Part shown: positions 19,567-27,062 of the stretch, piece after piece
How the letters are laid out: each line of letters begins with the position of its first letter
How positions within the stretch are numbered: position 1 is the first letter of the stretch
NCBI GenBank assembly: GCA_044225675.1
Contig: JBGAIH010000004.1
Span: 62,001 to 126,000, forward strand
From: JACMQX01 sp044225675
Lineage (GTDB): Bacteria > Pseudomonadota > Gammaproteobacteria > Burkholderiales > Burkholderiaceae_C
DNA length: 64,000 nt
Direction of reading: 5' to 3'
Notes under the pieces: model-generated
What the model was told of the DNA's origin: nothing
Database searches by the model: none
What the model saw: the letters and a program-made list of their open reading frames with translations, nothing else
Translations under genes and position numbers: made by a program

Positions 19567-20232
19567 ATGATCCGCACCCTGATTCGTGGGGCCGCCGCCC
19601 CTCTCGCGCTGGCCCTGCTGGCCTGGCAGGCCGTTGCCGGGCCGCTGCAGGTGACGGTGATCGACAAGGAGGGCAAGCCCGTCCAGGATGCGGTCGTGGT
19701 CCTGCAGACCACCGGCACGGGCGCGCCCAAGGCGGCCTTGCCGTCGCAGGTGACGATCACCCAGGAGAAGATGCGCTTTCTGCCGCCCGTGGCCGTGGTC
19801 GCCGTCGGAGCGAAGGCCCGGTTCGTCAACAACGACCCCTGGGAGCATCACGTGCGGGCGTCGGCGGCCGGCGCGGCGCAGTTCAGTGCAGCGCCGGGCG
19901 AGGGCTTCGAGCTTCGGCTGGACGGCAAGGCCGATGGCAAACCGGCGGCCGTGGCCGACGCGAGCTTCGCCAAGGCCGGGCCGGTGCTGCTGGGCTGCCA
20001 CCTGCATGCGTCGATGCGCGGCCATGTGTACGTGAGCGACTCGCCCTGGGCCGTGCTCACCGGTGCGGACGGCGTGGCGACGTTCGAAGGCGTGCCCGAT
20101 GGCGCCACCCGCGTGAAGGTCTGGCATGCCGACCAGCTGATCGACATCGCGCCGCAGATGCTCACGCTCTCTGCCGCGCCGGCCAAGGCCACGCTGCAGC
20201 TGAGCGTGGTGCCGCGCCGCCGGCGCGTCTGA
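19567..20232 (+). CDS. Plastocyanin/cupredoxin-like periplasmic protein
   Basis: A 221-residue exported protein; AAGGAG five bases before ATG 19567. The signal peptide is MIRTLIRGAAAPLALALLA with cleavage near AVAGP. Motifs are QEKMRFLPPVAVVAVGAKARFVNND (partly shown), WEHHVRAS and LGCHLHASMRGHVYV. The His near HHV and the Cys-His-Met group in CHLHASM are consistent with a type 1 copper site, as in methylamine-utilisation-type plastocyanins. A carboxypeptidase-regulatory-like region (TFEGVPDGATRVKVWH) follows. It is probably a small electron carrier or copper-binding protein, possibly cotranscribed with the upstream lipoprotein. Confidence 0.8.
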   Translation: MIRTLIRGAAAPLALALLAWQAVAGPLQVTVIDKEGKPVQDAVVVLQTTGTGAPKAALPSQVTITQEKMRFLPPVAVVAVGAKARFVNNDPWEHHVRASAAGAAQFSAAPGEGFELRLDGKADGKPAAVADASFAKAGPVLLGCHLHASMRGHVYVSDSPWAVLTGADGVATFEGVPDGATRVKVWHADQLIDIAPQMLTLSAAPAKATLQLSVVPRRRRV

Positions 20233-20344
20233 CCCGCTGAATGCGCAAGCCTCAGCGCTGAAACCAGGGCGCTGTCACCGGCGTATCAGCGCCGTTGCGG
20301 CGCAGCCTCTACACTCCGCCTGGATAACCACCGGAGACATACCC

Positions 20345-20989
20345 ATGAGCATCGTTCTGTGCGGCTTCCCGATTTCCAACTACTACAACAAGGTCAAGCT
20401 GGCCCTGCTGGAAAAGGGCATTCCGTTCACCGAAGAGGTCGTGCAGACCAAGAGCCGCGACGAGGCCGTGCTGGCCTGCTCGCCGCTGGCCAAGATCCCG
20501 TTCATCCGCACGCCCGAGGGCGGCTTGTGCGAGAGCCAGGCGATCGTGGAGTACGTGGACGCGCTGTCGCCGCAGCATCCGCTGCTGCCCGCAGATCCGC
20601 TGGCGGCGGCCCGCGTGCGGGAGCTGGTGATCTTCATCGACTGGCATCTCGAGATCGTCGCGCGCGAACTCTACGGCTCCGTGTTCTTCGGGGGCGCGCC
20701 GCTCGACGAGGCCGCGCTTGCGCGCATCCGCGAGCAGCTCACCCGCAACATCGCGGCATTCCGGCGCCTGGCGAAGTTCAGCCCGTTCGTGGCCGGTGAC
20801 AGCTTCACGCAGGCCGACTGCTCCGCGTTCGTGAACCTGCCCCTGGTGGGCATGGCGACCAAGGCCGCCTACGGCGAAGACCTGCTTCTGGCCGGCGGCG
20901 TGGACTACAAGCCCTACGTCAAGATGGTGGGCGAGCGGCCGTCGGCGCAGAAGGTCGTGGCCGACCGCAAGGCGGCCACCGCACGCTGA
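20345..20989 (+). CDS. Glutathione S-transferase family protein
   Basis: A 214-residue GST. The thioredoxin-like N domain opens SIVLCGFPISNYYNKVKLALLEKG and has the cis-proline region SPLAKIPFI and the glutathione gamma-Glu contact CESQAIVEYVD (Glu-Ser). The C-terminal helical domain includes PFVAGDSFTQADCSAF, the usual N-capping box. The catalytic residue could be Ser11 or a tyrosine in NYYNK. The substrate is unknown; it stands alone between the cupredoxin and an alpha/beta hydrolase. Confidence 0.9.
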   Translation: MSIVLCGFPISNYYNKVKLALLEKGIPFTEEVVQTKSRDEAVLACSPLAKIPFIRTPEGGLCESQAIVEYVDALSPQHPLLPADPLAAARVRELVIFIDWHLEIVARELYGSVFFGGAPLDEAALARIREQLTRNIAAFRRLAKFSPFVAGDSFTQADCSAFVNLPLVGMATKAAYGEDLLLAGGVDYKPYVKMVGERPSAQKVVADRKAATAR

Positions 20990-21053
20990 CGCAAGGCAGC
21001 CACCATCCGCCCAGCGTCCTGACCGCAGGCGTTCAAGCTGGCAGGCACCGACC

Positions 21054-21920
21054 ATGCACCGCACCACCGTCGAGATCGACGGCGTCGCCGTCCACATCGA
21101 CGCTGCCGGCGAGTCACCCGCCGGCGAGCCGCCCGCACATGCCGTGCTGATGATCCACGGCTGGCCCGACAGCCATCGCCTCTGGGACGCCACGGTCGAT
21201 CACCTGCTGTCGCAGCCGGGCCTGGCGCTGCGCTGCGTGCGCTTCACCCTCCCGGGCTTCGACCTGACGCGGCCGCCACGGCCAATGTCGCTGCGGCAGC
21301 TGGTGGACTTCTTCGCGCGGGTGGTCGATGCGGTGAGCCCCGGCGCGCCGGTCACGCTGCTGCTGCATGACTGGGGCTGCGTGTTCGGCTACGAGTACCT
21401 CGCCCGGCACCCGCAGCGGGTGGCGCGCGTGGCGGCCGTCGACATTGGCGACTACAACTCGAAGGAGCAGTGGCAGTCGCTCGGTGCGCGGCAGAAGCTG
21501 ATGCTCGCGGGCTACCAATGGTGGCTGGCGCTGGCCTGGTTCATCGGGCACCGGCTGAGCGGCCGCCTGGGAGACCGCATGACGCGGTCGATGGCGCGGG
21601 CGCTGCGCTGGCGCGGCGACCTCCAGGCCATCGGCTGGCAGATGAACTACCCGTACTACGTGCAGTGGACGGGCGCCTATGGCGGCTCGCGCGGTGCCGC
21701 GCCGGTGGCGCCGGAGTGTCCGGTGTTCTTTGCCTGGGGCCGGCGCAAGCCGTTCCAGTTCCAGTCGCGCAGCTGGGTGGAGGGCATCGCGGCGCGGCCC
21801 GGCTGCGTGGCCCAGGGCTTTGACACCGGGCATTGGGTCATGCTGCAGCAGCCCCAGGCCTTTCATGAGGCGCTGGCCCGGTGGCTGGCTGGCGCGTTGG
21901 GGCCTTCGCGGGCGGGCTGA
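21054..21920 (+). CDS. Alpha/beta hydrolase (epoxide hydrolase/haloalkane dehalogenase-like)
   Basis: A 288-residue hydrolase. The oxyanion motif is MIHGWPDS (34-40), the nucleophile elbow is LLLHDWGCVFGYEYL with D106 in the nucleophile position, and the likely catalytic His is H260 in DTGHWVMLQQP. Asp as nucleophile is the mark of epoxide hydrolases and haloalkane dehalogenases rather than esterases. The cap domain is residues 140-220. Its neighbours are GST and an FHA protein, so no pathway is implied. Confidence 0.88.
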   Translation: MHRTTVEIDGVAVHIDAAGESPAGEPPAHAVLMIHGWPDSHRLWDATVDHLLSQPGLALRCVRFTLPGFDLTRPPRPMSLRQLVDFFARVVDAVSPGAPVTLLLHDWGCVFGYEYLARHPQRVARVAAVDIGDYNSKEQWQSLGARQKLMLAGYQWWLALAWFIGHRLSGRLGDRMTRSMARALRWRGDLQAIGWQMNYPYYVQWTGAYGGSRGAAPVAPECPVFFAWGRRKPFQFQSRSWVEGIAARPGCVAQGFDTGHWVMLQQPQAFHEALARWLAGALGPSRAG

Positions 21921-21924
21921 AGCC

Positions 21925-21990
21925 GGGTCCCAGGCAGGGGCTCCGGCCGGGGCCCAGGCGGGGACTCTGGCCAGGCCCAGGCGGGCCGAG
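21925..21990. repeat. Imperfect 24-bp tandem repeat, about 2.7 copies
   Basis: Copies run 21925-21948, 21949-21972 and 21973-21990, sharing the core GGYCCCAGGCRGGG. The block fills much of the gap between the hydrolase stop and the FHA gene. No gene or signal is evident in it. Confidence 0.7.
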
Positions 21991-22076
21991 CCAGGGCTGG
22001 CGGCGCGGCAGTTCCTCTTGCGGCATGGCGGGCAGGGGGCTAGGATCAAATCAACGCAAGGGCAGAGGAGACCAGC

Positions 22077-22703
22077 ATGCCGCAGCTCATCGTCACCGTC
22101 GAAGGCGTCGAGATCAAGCACGTGTACCTCAACAAGGACCGCACCACGCTCGGCCGCAGGCCCTACAACGACATCGTGCTCGAGAACATGGTCGTGAGCG
22201 GCGAGCACTGCGTGTTCGACCTGGTGGGCCTGGCCGACGTCTATGTCGAAGACCTGCGCAGCACCAACGGGACCTACGTCAATGGCCACATGATCAAGGC
22301 GCGGACCCAGTTGCATGACCAGGACCAGCTGGCCATCGGCAACTTCCGCATCCAGTACCTCAGTTCCTCGGGCGAGTCCGGCTTTGGGGTGACCATGGCC
22401 ATGAAGGTCGACAGCACGCCGGGCCAGGCCGCCCCCGCGCTCCAGCACGCCAGCTTCAAGGTGCTGTCGGGCTCGTCGGCCGGACTGGAGGTGCCGGTGG
22501 TCAAGGCCGTCACCACCTTCGGCAAGCCAGGCATCGCGGTCGTGGCGGTGTCGCACCGCCGCAGCGGCTACTTTGTCGCGCTGATGGACGGCAAGCCGGG
22601 CCCGACGCTCAACGGCCGCCAGCTGGCCGCCGATGCGCTGCCGCTGGTCAACGGCGACGTACTGGAACTGGGCGGCACGAAGATGCAGTTCCAGCTCGCC
22701 TGA
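22077..22703 (+). CDS. FHA domain protein with a second, degenerate FHA-like half
   Basis: A 208-residue protein; GAGGAGA precedes ATG 22077. The N-terminal FHA fold has the phosphothreonine-binding residues G26-R27, S41-G-E-H44 and S62-T-N-G-T66-YVNG. Residues about 125-208 look like a second FHA scaffold (FKVLSGSSAGLEVPV, PTLNGRQL, LVNGDVLELGG) but lack the full GR/SxxH/N set. It probably recognises a phosphothreonine partner through the first domain. No Ser/Thr kinase, phosphatase or type VI secretion gene is adjacent. Confidence 0.85.
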   Translation: MPQLIVTVEGVEIKHVYLNKDRTTLGRRPYNDIVLENMVVSGEHCVFDLVGLADVYVEDLRSTNGTYVNGHMIKARTQLHDQDQLAIGNFRIQYLSSSGESGFGVTMAMKVDSTPGQAAPALQHASFKVLSGSSAGLEVPVVKAVTTFGKPGIAVVAVSHRRSGYFVALMDGKPGPTLNGRQLAADALPLVNGDVLELGGTKMQFQLA

Positions 22704-22722
22704 CTTCGCGGCATCGCCCGGC

Positions 22723-23637
22723 TCAGGCCGCGCGTGGCTTGCTGCCCGTGAGTTCCTGCGTGAAGAACGCGATGGTCTTCTGCCAGGCCACCTTGGCCGA
22801 GCCTTCGTCATAGCGCGGCGTGGTGTCGTTGTTGAAGCCGTGCTGCGTGCCAGGGTAGGTGTGGGCGGTGTAGCGCACGCCTGCGGCCCTGAGCGCGGCC
22901 TCGTAGGCGGGCCAGGCGGCATTGATGCGTTCGTCGACCGCTGCAAAGTGCACCAGCAGCGGCGCCTTGACCTTGGCGGCTTCGGCCGGCGCCGGTGAGT
23001 TGCCGTAGAAGGGGACGCCGGCCGCCAGGTCGGGCATGCGCGTCGACAGCATGTGCACGATGCCGCCGCCGTAGCAAAAGCCCACGGCGCCCAGGCGGCC
23101 GCTGCTGTCGGGCCGGCTCTTGAGAAAGTCGGCGGCCGCCAGGAAGTCCTGCAGCGCCTTGGCCTGGTCGAGCTTGGCAAAGTTGGTGCGCGCGGTGTCC
23201 TCGTCGCCCGGGTAGCCGCCCAGGGGGGTGAGCGCGTCGGGCGCGAAGGCCATGAAGCCGTCGAGCGCCAGGCGCCGCGCGATGTCCTCGATGTGCGGGT
23301 TCAGACCGCGGTTTTCGTGGATCACCAGCACCGACGGCAGCCTGTCGGTGGTGGCCGCGCCGGCCGGGCGGGTGAGATAGCCCCTGACGCTGCCCGTGCC
23401 CTGGGGCGAGGGATACATGATGTACTCGGCCCGCACGCGCCGGTCGTCCTTGGCGACCTGCTGGCCCAGGGCGAAGTTGGGGCTGAGCGCTGCCAGCAGC
23501 GCGGTGGCCGACATGCCGGCGGTGGCGAACTTCTGGGCGCGGTCCAGAAAGCCGCGCCGGTCGATCGTGCCATGCACGTAGGCGTCAAAGAGGATCAGCA
23601 GTTCCTGGTCGAAATCCTGGGCGGTCAGGCGTCTCAT
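22723..23637 (-). CDS. Dienelactone hydrolase family protein with Tat-like leader
   Basis: A 304-residue hydrolase; AGGAG precedes ATG 23637 by seven bases. The leader DRRGFLDRAQKF followed by a small hydrophobic stretch resembles a Tat signal, so export is likely. The catalytic triad is C188 (GFCYGGG), D235 (AAVDERI) and H266 (GTQHGF), as in carboxymethylenebutenolidase. Other family motifs are VLVIHENRGLNPHI and LDGFMAFAPDAL. The length and leader resemble YghX-type proteins rather than ClcD, so the natural substrate is uncertain. Confidence 0.9.
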   Translation of the reverse strand: MRRLTAQDFDQELLILFDAYVHGTIDRRGFLDRAQKFATAGMSATALLAALSPNFALGQQVAKDDRRVRAEYIMYPSPQGTGSVRGYLTRPAGAATTDRLPSVLVIHENRGLNPHIEDIARRLALDGFMAFAPDALTPLGGYPGDEDTARTNFAKLDQAKALQDFLAAADFLKSRPDSSGRLGAVGFCYGGGIVHMLSTRMPDLAAGVPFYGNSPAPAEAAKVKAPLLVHFAAVDERINAAWPAYEAALRAAGVRYTAHTYPGTQHGFNNDTTPRYDEGSAKVAWQKTIAFFTQELTGSKPRAA

Positions 23638-23725
23638 CGGCGGGCTCCTGGTAGGGTGGGTCGGAGCCCGCAGCATAGCGCCGCGCAGTGGATTTGGCAC
23701 GCCGCAGCGCGGCTACACTGCGCCG

Positions 23726-24286
23726 ATGTGGCGTTACCGGCGGCTGATCCTTCTTGTGGTGTTCATCGGCCTGCTTCTGGGGGCCTTCGAGCTGTCGGGG
23801 CTGCGCGGGCACTTCACGCTGGCGGCGCTGCACGATGCGCTCGTCGAGCACCCGGTCAGCGGTCTGCTGCTGTTCGTCGCGCTGTTCTCGCTGGGCAATC
23901 TGCTTCACATCCCGGGTCTGCTGTTTCTCGTCGCGGCGGTGCTGGCCCTGGGGCGGGTGGCCGGCGGCGCCATGACCTATGTTGCCGCCTGCGTGTCGTG
24001 CGTGACGAGCTTCGCGCTCATCCGCCTGCTCGGGGGCGATGCGCTGCGGCTGATCAAGGGGCGGCTGGCGGGCTCGCTCATGGCGCGGCTGGACGCCCAT
24101 CCGGTGCGCAGCGTGCTGCTGCTGCGCCTGATGTTCCAGACCCTGCCGACGCTCAACTACGTTCTGGCCCTGTCGGGCGTGCGTTTCCGCAGCCACCTCG
24201 TGGGCACGCTGCTGGGCCTGCCGCTGCCCATTGCGCTGTACTGCGTGTTCTTCGACCACGTCGCGGGGCTGCTGCACCTGCACTGA
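23726..24286 (+). CDS. VTT (TVP38/TMEM64) family membrane protein
   Basis: A 186-residue integral membrane protein with about five hydrophobic segments. The VTT signature region is GNLLHIPGLLFLVAAVLALG, then VAACVSCVTSFALIRLLGGD, LLRLMFQTLPTLNYVLALSGVR (partial) and GTLLGLPLPIALY. VTT/DedA proteins are linked to lipid scrambling or flipping and envelope homeostasis. It is transcribed away from the dienelactone hydrolase gene. Confidence 0.88.
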   Translation: MWRYRRLILLVVFIGLLLGAFELSGLRGHFTLAALHDALVEHPVSGLLLFVALFSLGNLLHIPGLLFLVAAVLALGRVAGGAMTYVAACVSCVTSFALIRLLGGDALRLIKGRLAGSLMARLDAHPVRSVLLLRLMFQTLPTLNYVLALSGVRFRSHLVGTLLGLPLPIALYCVFFDHVAGLLHLH

Positions 24287-24304
24287 CCAGCGACAATTCG
24301 GGCC

Positions 24305-24664
24305 ATGAAATCCGCAAGATCCGGCGGCCTCGTCTACTCGACCGACGCGGGCCGCATGTGCCCCGTGTGCCGCAATCCCATCGCCGCCTGCCAGTGCCGC
24401 AGGGCGGCGCCCGTGCCCGCAGGCGACGGCATCGTGCGCGTGTCGCGTGAAACCAAGGGACGGGCCGGCAAGGGCGTCACCCTGGTCAAGGGTGTGGCTC
24501 TGGACGCCGCGGGCCTGCAGGCGCTGGGCAAGCAGCTCAAGACGGCCTGCGGATCGGGCGGCACCGTCAAGGACGGCGTGATCGAGGTCCAGGGCGACCA
24601 TGTCGACACCGTCATGCAGCTGCTGGTCAAGCAGGGCATGAAGGTCAAGCGCGTCGGGGGCTAG
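24305..24664 (+). CDS. yciH: SUI1/eIF1-like translation factor, YciH family
   Basis: A 119-residue protein. A short N-terminal Cys cluster (CPVCRNPIAACQC) precedes the SUI1 fold: VRVSRETKGRAGKGVTLVKG, LQALGKQLKTACGSGGTVKDG (partial), IEVQGDH and VMQLLVKQGMKVKRVGG. YciH-type proteins resemble eukaryotic eIF1 and are proposed to influence initiation fidelity. It ends seven bases before the next gene, suggesting cotranscription. Confidence 0.93.
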   Translation: MKSARSGGLVYSTDAGRMCPVCRNPIAACQCRRAAPVPAGDGIVRVSRETKGRAGKGVTLVKGVALDAAGLQALGKQLKTACGSGGTVKDGVIEVQGDHVDTVMQLLVKQGMKVKRVGG

Positions 24665-24670
24665 CGGGCC

Positions 24671-25027
24671 ATGGCCGCCGCGCCCGAGCGCCGCGCCCGG
24701 CTGCCCCGCAGCCATCACTACCACGTGTATGTCGTCGAGCTGTCCGACGAGGTATGGAACCACGCGCGCTTTCGCCGGGCCAATCCCGACTACGTGCTGG
24801 GCAAGCCCTTCGTCTACGTCGGCATGACGGGGCTCGACCCCGACCTGCGGTTCGACCGCCACAAGGCCGGCATCCAGGCCAACCCGTACGTGCGCGACTA
24901 CGGCCTGCGCCTGCTGCCGGGCCTGTTTGCCATGTACAACCCGATGCCCCACGAAGCGGCCCGCGAGATGGAGGTGGAACTGGGCATTGCCCTGCGCGAG
25001 GCGGGTTACGGCGTCTGGCAGGCGTAG
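24671..25027 (+). CDS. Small GIY-YIG-like protein
   Basis: A 118-residue protein. HYHVYVVELSDEVW and, after an insertion, PFVYVGMTGLDPDLRFDRHKAG resemble the two core strands and helix of the GIY-YIG nuclease fold: VYV for GIY, VYVGMT for YIG, R/H downstream. A conserved glutamate could be supplied by HEAAREMEVELG. The family assignment is from pattern alone; nuclease activity is not assured because the insertion between strands is long. Confidence 0.55.
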   Translation: MAAAPERRARLPRSHHYHVYVVELSDEVWNHARFRRANPDYVLGKPFVYVGMTGLDPDLRFDRHKAGIQANPYVRDYGLRLLPGLFAMYNPMPHEAAREMEVELGIALREAGYGVWQA

Positions 25028-25157
25028 TCTGGCGGGCGCCGGGCGCCGGGCGCCGGGCCGGGACGCGTGCTCCCGAGGGTGCGTCCGGGAGGAGCAATGG
25101 CGCAAGCCGCCGCTTGAAACGCGCCAGCCGGCACCCAGATGCAGGGCAGGAGCCGCC

Positions 25158-25604
25158 ATGACCGAACCGCTGCACATCGTCTGCCCGCACTGCCACACCA
25201 CGAACCGCGTCCAGCCGGGCCAGCTCGGCAGCGCGCCGGACTGCGGCAAATGCCATCGTCCCCTGTTCGAGGGGCATCCTGCCGCGCTCGGCGAGGCCGA
25301 TTTCGAGCGGCACATCAGCCGCAGCCAGATCCCGGTCCTGGTCGATTTCTGGGCCCCGTGGTGCGGGCCGTGTCGGCAGATGGCACCGCACTACGAACAG
25401 GCCGCGCGTCAGCTCGAGCCGCAGGTGCGCGTGGCCAAGGTCAATACCGAAGAGGTGCCCGGCCTCGGTGCGAAGTACGCCATTCGTTCTATACCGACGC
25501 TGGCACTCTTCATTGGAGGCCGGGAGGTTGCGCGTCAGGCAGGCGCGATGGGGTCGGCCGACATCGTGCGCTGGACCCGGGCGCAGTTGCAGGCACACGC
25601 CTGA
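25158..25604 (+). CDS. trxC: Thioredoxin TrxC (zinc-binding thioredoxin 2)
   Basis: A 148-residue protein; GCAGGAG precedes ATG 25158. The N-terminal zinc site has C9-x2-C12 and C29-x2-C32. The thioredoxin fold carries the active site W68-C-G-P-C72 in VDFWAPWCGPCRQMAP and the cis-proline loop RSIPTLALF. It reduces disulfides and is linked to oxidative stress in other proteobacteria. An upstream in-frame extension to 24927 has no start support. Confidence 0.95.
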   Translation: MTEPLHIVCPHCHTTNRVQPGQLGSAPDCGKCHRPLFEGHPAALGEADFERHISRSQIPVLVDFWAPWCGPCRQMAPHYEQAARQLEPQVRVAKVNTEEVPGLGAKYAIRSIPTLALFIGGREVARQAGAMGSADIVRWTRAQLQAHA

Positions 25605-25618
25605 CGCCGCCGCTGCCC

Positions 25619-25677
25619 CGCACACCTGGCGCAGCCCCGGCCAGCGCGCACCTGACGCTGCCCGCGCACACCTGGCG
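25619..25677. repeat. Short direct repeat CGCACACCTGGCG
   Basis: Exact 13-base copies lie at 25619-25631 and 25665-25677, with a diverged copy between them. They occupy the gap between trxC and the next gene. No terminator-like stem with a T-run was seen. Confidence 0.6.
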
Positions 25678-25728
25678 GGCCCCTGTCCGCGCGCCGGCCC
25701 CGATCTTGTTTTCCAGGCCTGAAGCCTC

Positions 25729-26082
25729 ATGTGTGACTGCATGGACACCACTCGCAACACCACTTCCCGCCCCAGTCTGGAGAACGTTCGCATCCTCTCG
25801 GACCTGCTCGAAAAGCTTGAGCGCAGTGAGGTTCCTGTAGATGCGGGACAATACAGGTCTGTGGTACTTCATCTGGTGCATGAATTCGGCGACGCCGGAG
25901 CCGGCGGCGAACTGGGCGGACTGCTCGATTCGCATCCGGCAGCAGCAGAGTTGTACGAGAACCTCAATTACGAATACGCGGGATTGTGCCGCTCGTCGCT
26001 GGACGCTTCGCTGGCTGCCGAAAGGCAGGCCCGGGACGCCATCGCGAAGGCCATGCACCGCTCTGCAGGAGAGATCAACTGA
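25729..26082 (+). CDS. Conserved-looking hypothetical protein, alpha-helical
   Basis: A 117-residue predicted soluble, helical protein. It starts MCDCMDTTRN and has NVRILSDLLEKLERSEVPVDAGQYRSVV (partial) and AAAELYENLNYEYAGL. No family is recognised. ATG 25741 is an alternative start and neither has a strong Shine-Dalgarno. The stop overlaps the next ATG (TGATG at 26080-26084), so the two small genes are translationally coupled and probably act together. Confidence 0.65.
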   Translation: MCDCMDTTRNTTSRPSLENVRILSDLLEKLERSEVPVDAGQYRSVVLHLVHEFGDAGAGGELGGLLDSHPAAAELYENLNYEYAGLCRSSLDASLAAERQARDAIAKAMHRSAGEIN

Positions 26083-26321
26083 TGGCAAAAGCTGAAGCCA
26101 AAACCACCGTCCTTGCCGATGGCCTGCGCTACAAGAGCAAGGCATCCGGCTCGCCCTTTGGCGCGGCGGCGTCGTTTGGCGCGTCCACCATGTCGTGCTT
26201 CCTGTGCGGCAAGCACCGCCTGCGCTCCCTGATGGGCTCGCGCAAGGTGGCGGGCAAGTCCCAGCCCGTGTGCGCGCCTTCCTGCAAGGCGCTGGACGAG
26301 GCCGCGGCGGCCAAGAACTGA
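26082..26321 (+). CDS. Small four-Cys (zinc-ribbon-like) hypothetical protein
   Basis: A 79-residue basic protein; AGGAG lies about ten bases before ATG 26082, within the previous gene. It has MSCFLCGKHR and PVCAPSCKAL, a C-x2-C plus C-x3-C arrangement suggesting a zinc site, and several Lys/Arg residues that could contact nucleic acid. Function unknown. It is coupled to the preceding helical protein. Confidence 0.65.
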   Translation: MAKAEAKTTVLADGLRYKSKASGSPFGAAASFGASTMSCFLCGKHRLRSLMGSRKVAGKSQPVCAPSCKALDEAAAAKN

Positions 26322-26413
26322 GGTCCGGCCGCCTCCTGACGCGGCCCGTTCCTACACGCCCTTGCCGGGCGCCGGGATAGAGTCGGGCAAGACTCACTCC
26401 AACGGGGCGCGCC

Positions 26414-27046
26414 ATGGCTCACTCAATCGGTATCCGCCAGCATTTTTCGATGCTGCGCGAATTTCACCTGGCCGACTTCTTCACGCTGGGCAACGCAGCC
26501 TGCGGCGTGGCGGCCATCTTTCTGACGCTGCAGTTCGCGCTCGGCGGTGACCCGGGGCATTTCCTGTGGGCCGCTGCCATGGCGCCAGCCGCTTTCATGT
26601 TCGATGTGCTGGACGGGCGGATCGCGCGCGCCCGCCACGAGCATTCGGCGCTCGGCCGCGAGCTGGACTCGCTGGCCGACGTCATCTCGTTCGGCGTCGC
26701 TCCGGCGGCTCTGGCGTTTGCCGCCGGCATGCGCGGCGGCTGGGACGTGGCGATCCTGATCTACTTCGTGTGCTGCGGCGTGAGCCGGCTGGCGCGCTAC
26801 AACGTCACTGCCGAAGTGCTGTCGGAAGGCAGTGCCAAGGTGCGCTACTTCGAAGGCACGCCCATTCCCACGAGCGTCCTGCTCGTGGCTCTGCTCGCCG
26901 CTGCGGCCTGGCAGGGGCGGATGGGCGAAGCCCTGTGGGGCGGCGCATGGGCTCTGGGGCCTTGGACGCTGCATCCGATGGCCCTGCTGTTCGCGCTGTC
27001 CGGCACGCTCATGATCAGCAAGACGCTGCGCATCCCCAAGCTGTAG
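26414..27046 (+). CDS. pssA: CDP-diacylglycerol--serine O-phosphatidyltransferase
   Basis: A 210-residue membrane enzyme of the CDP-alcohol phosphatidyltransferase family. The catalytic motif D-G-x2-A-R-x8-G-x3-D-x3-D is intact (D67, G68, A71, R72, G81, D85, D89). HLADFFTLGNAACGVAAIF opens the first helices, and SRLARYNVT with FEGTPIPTS are typical of PssA type II. It makes phosphatidylserine from CDP-diacylglycerol and serine. The decarboxylase that completes phosphatidylethanolamine synthesis is at 30188-31156. Confidence 0.92.
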   Translation: MAHSIGIRQHFSMLREFHLADFFTLGNAACGVAAIFLTLQFALGGDPGHFLWAAAMAPAAFMFDVLDGRIARARHEHSALGRELDSLADVISFGVAPAALAFAAGMRGGWDVAILIYFVCCGVSRLARYNVTAEVLSEGSAKVRYFEGTPIPTSVLLVALLAAAAWQGRMGEALWGGAWALGPWTLHPMALLFALSGTLMISKTLRIPKL

Positions 27047-27062
27047 GCGGGCCCGACCCCCC

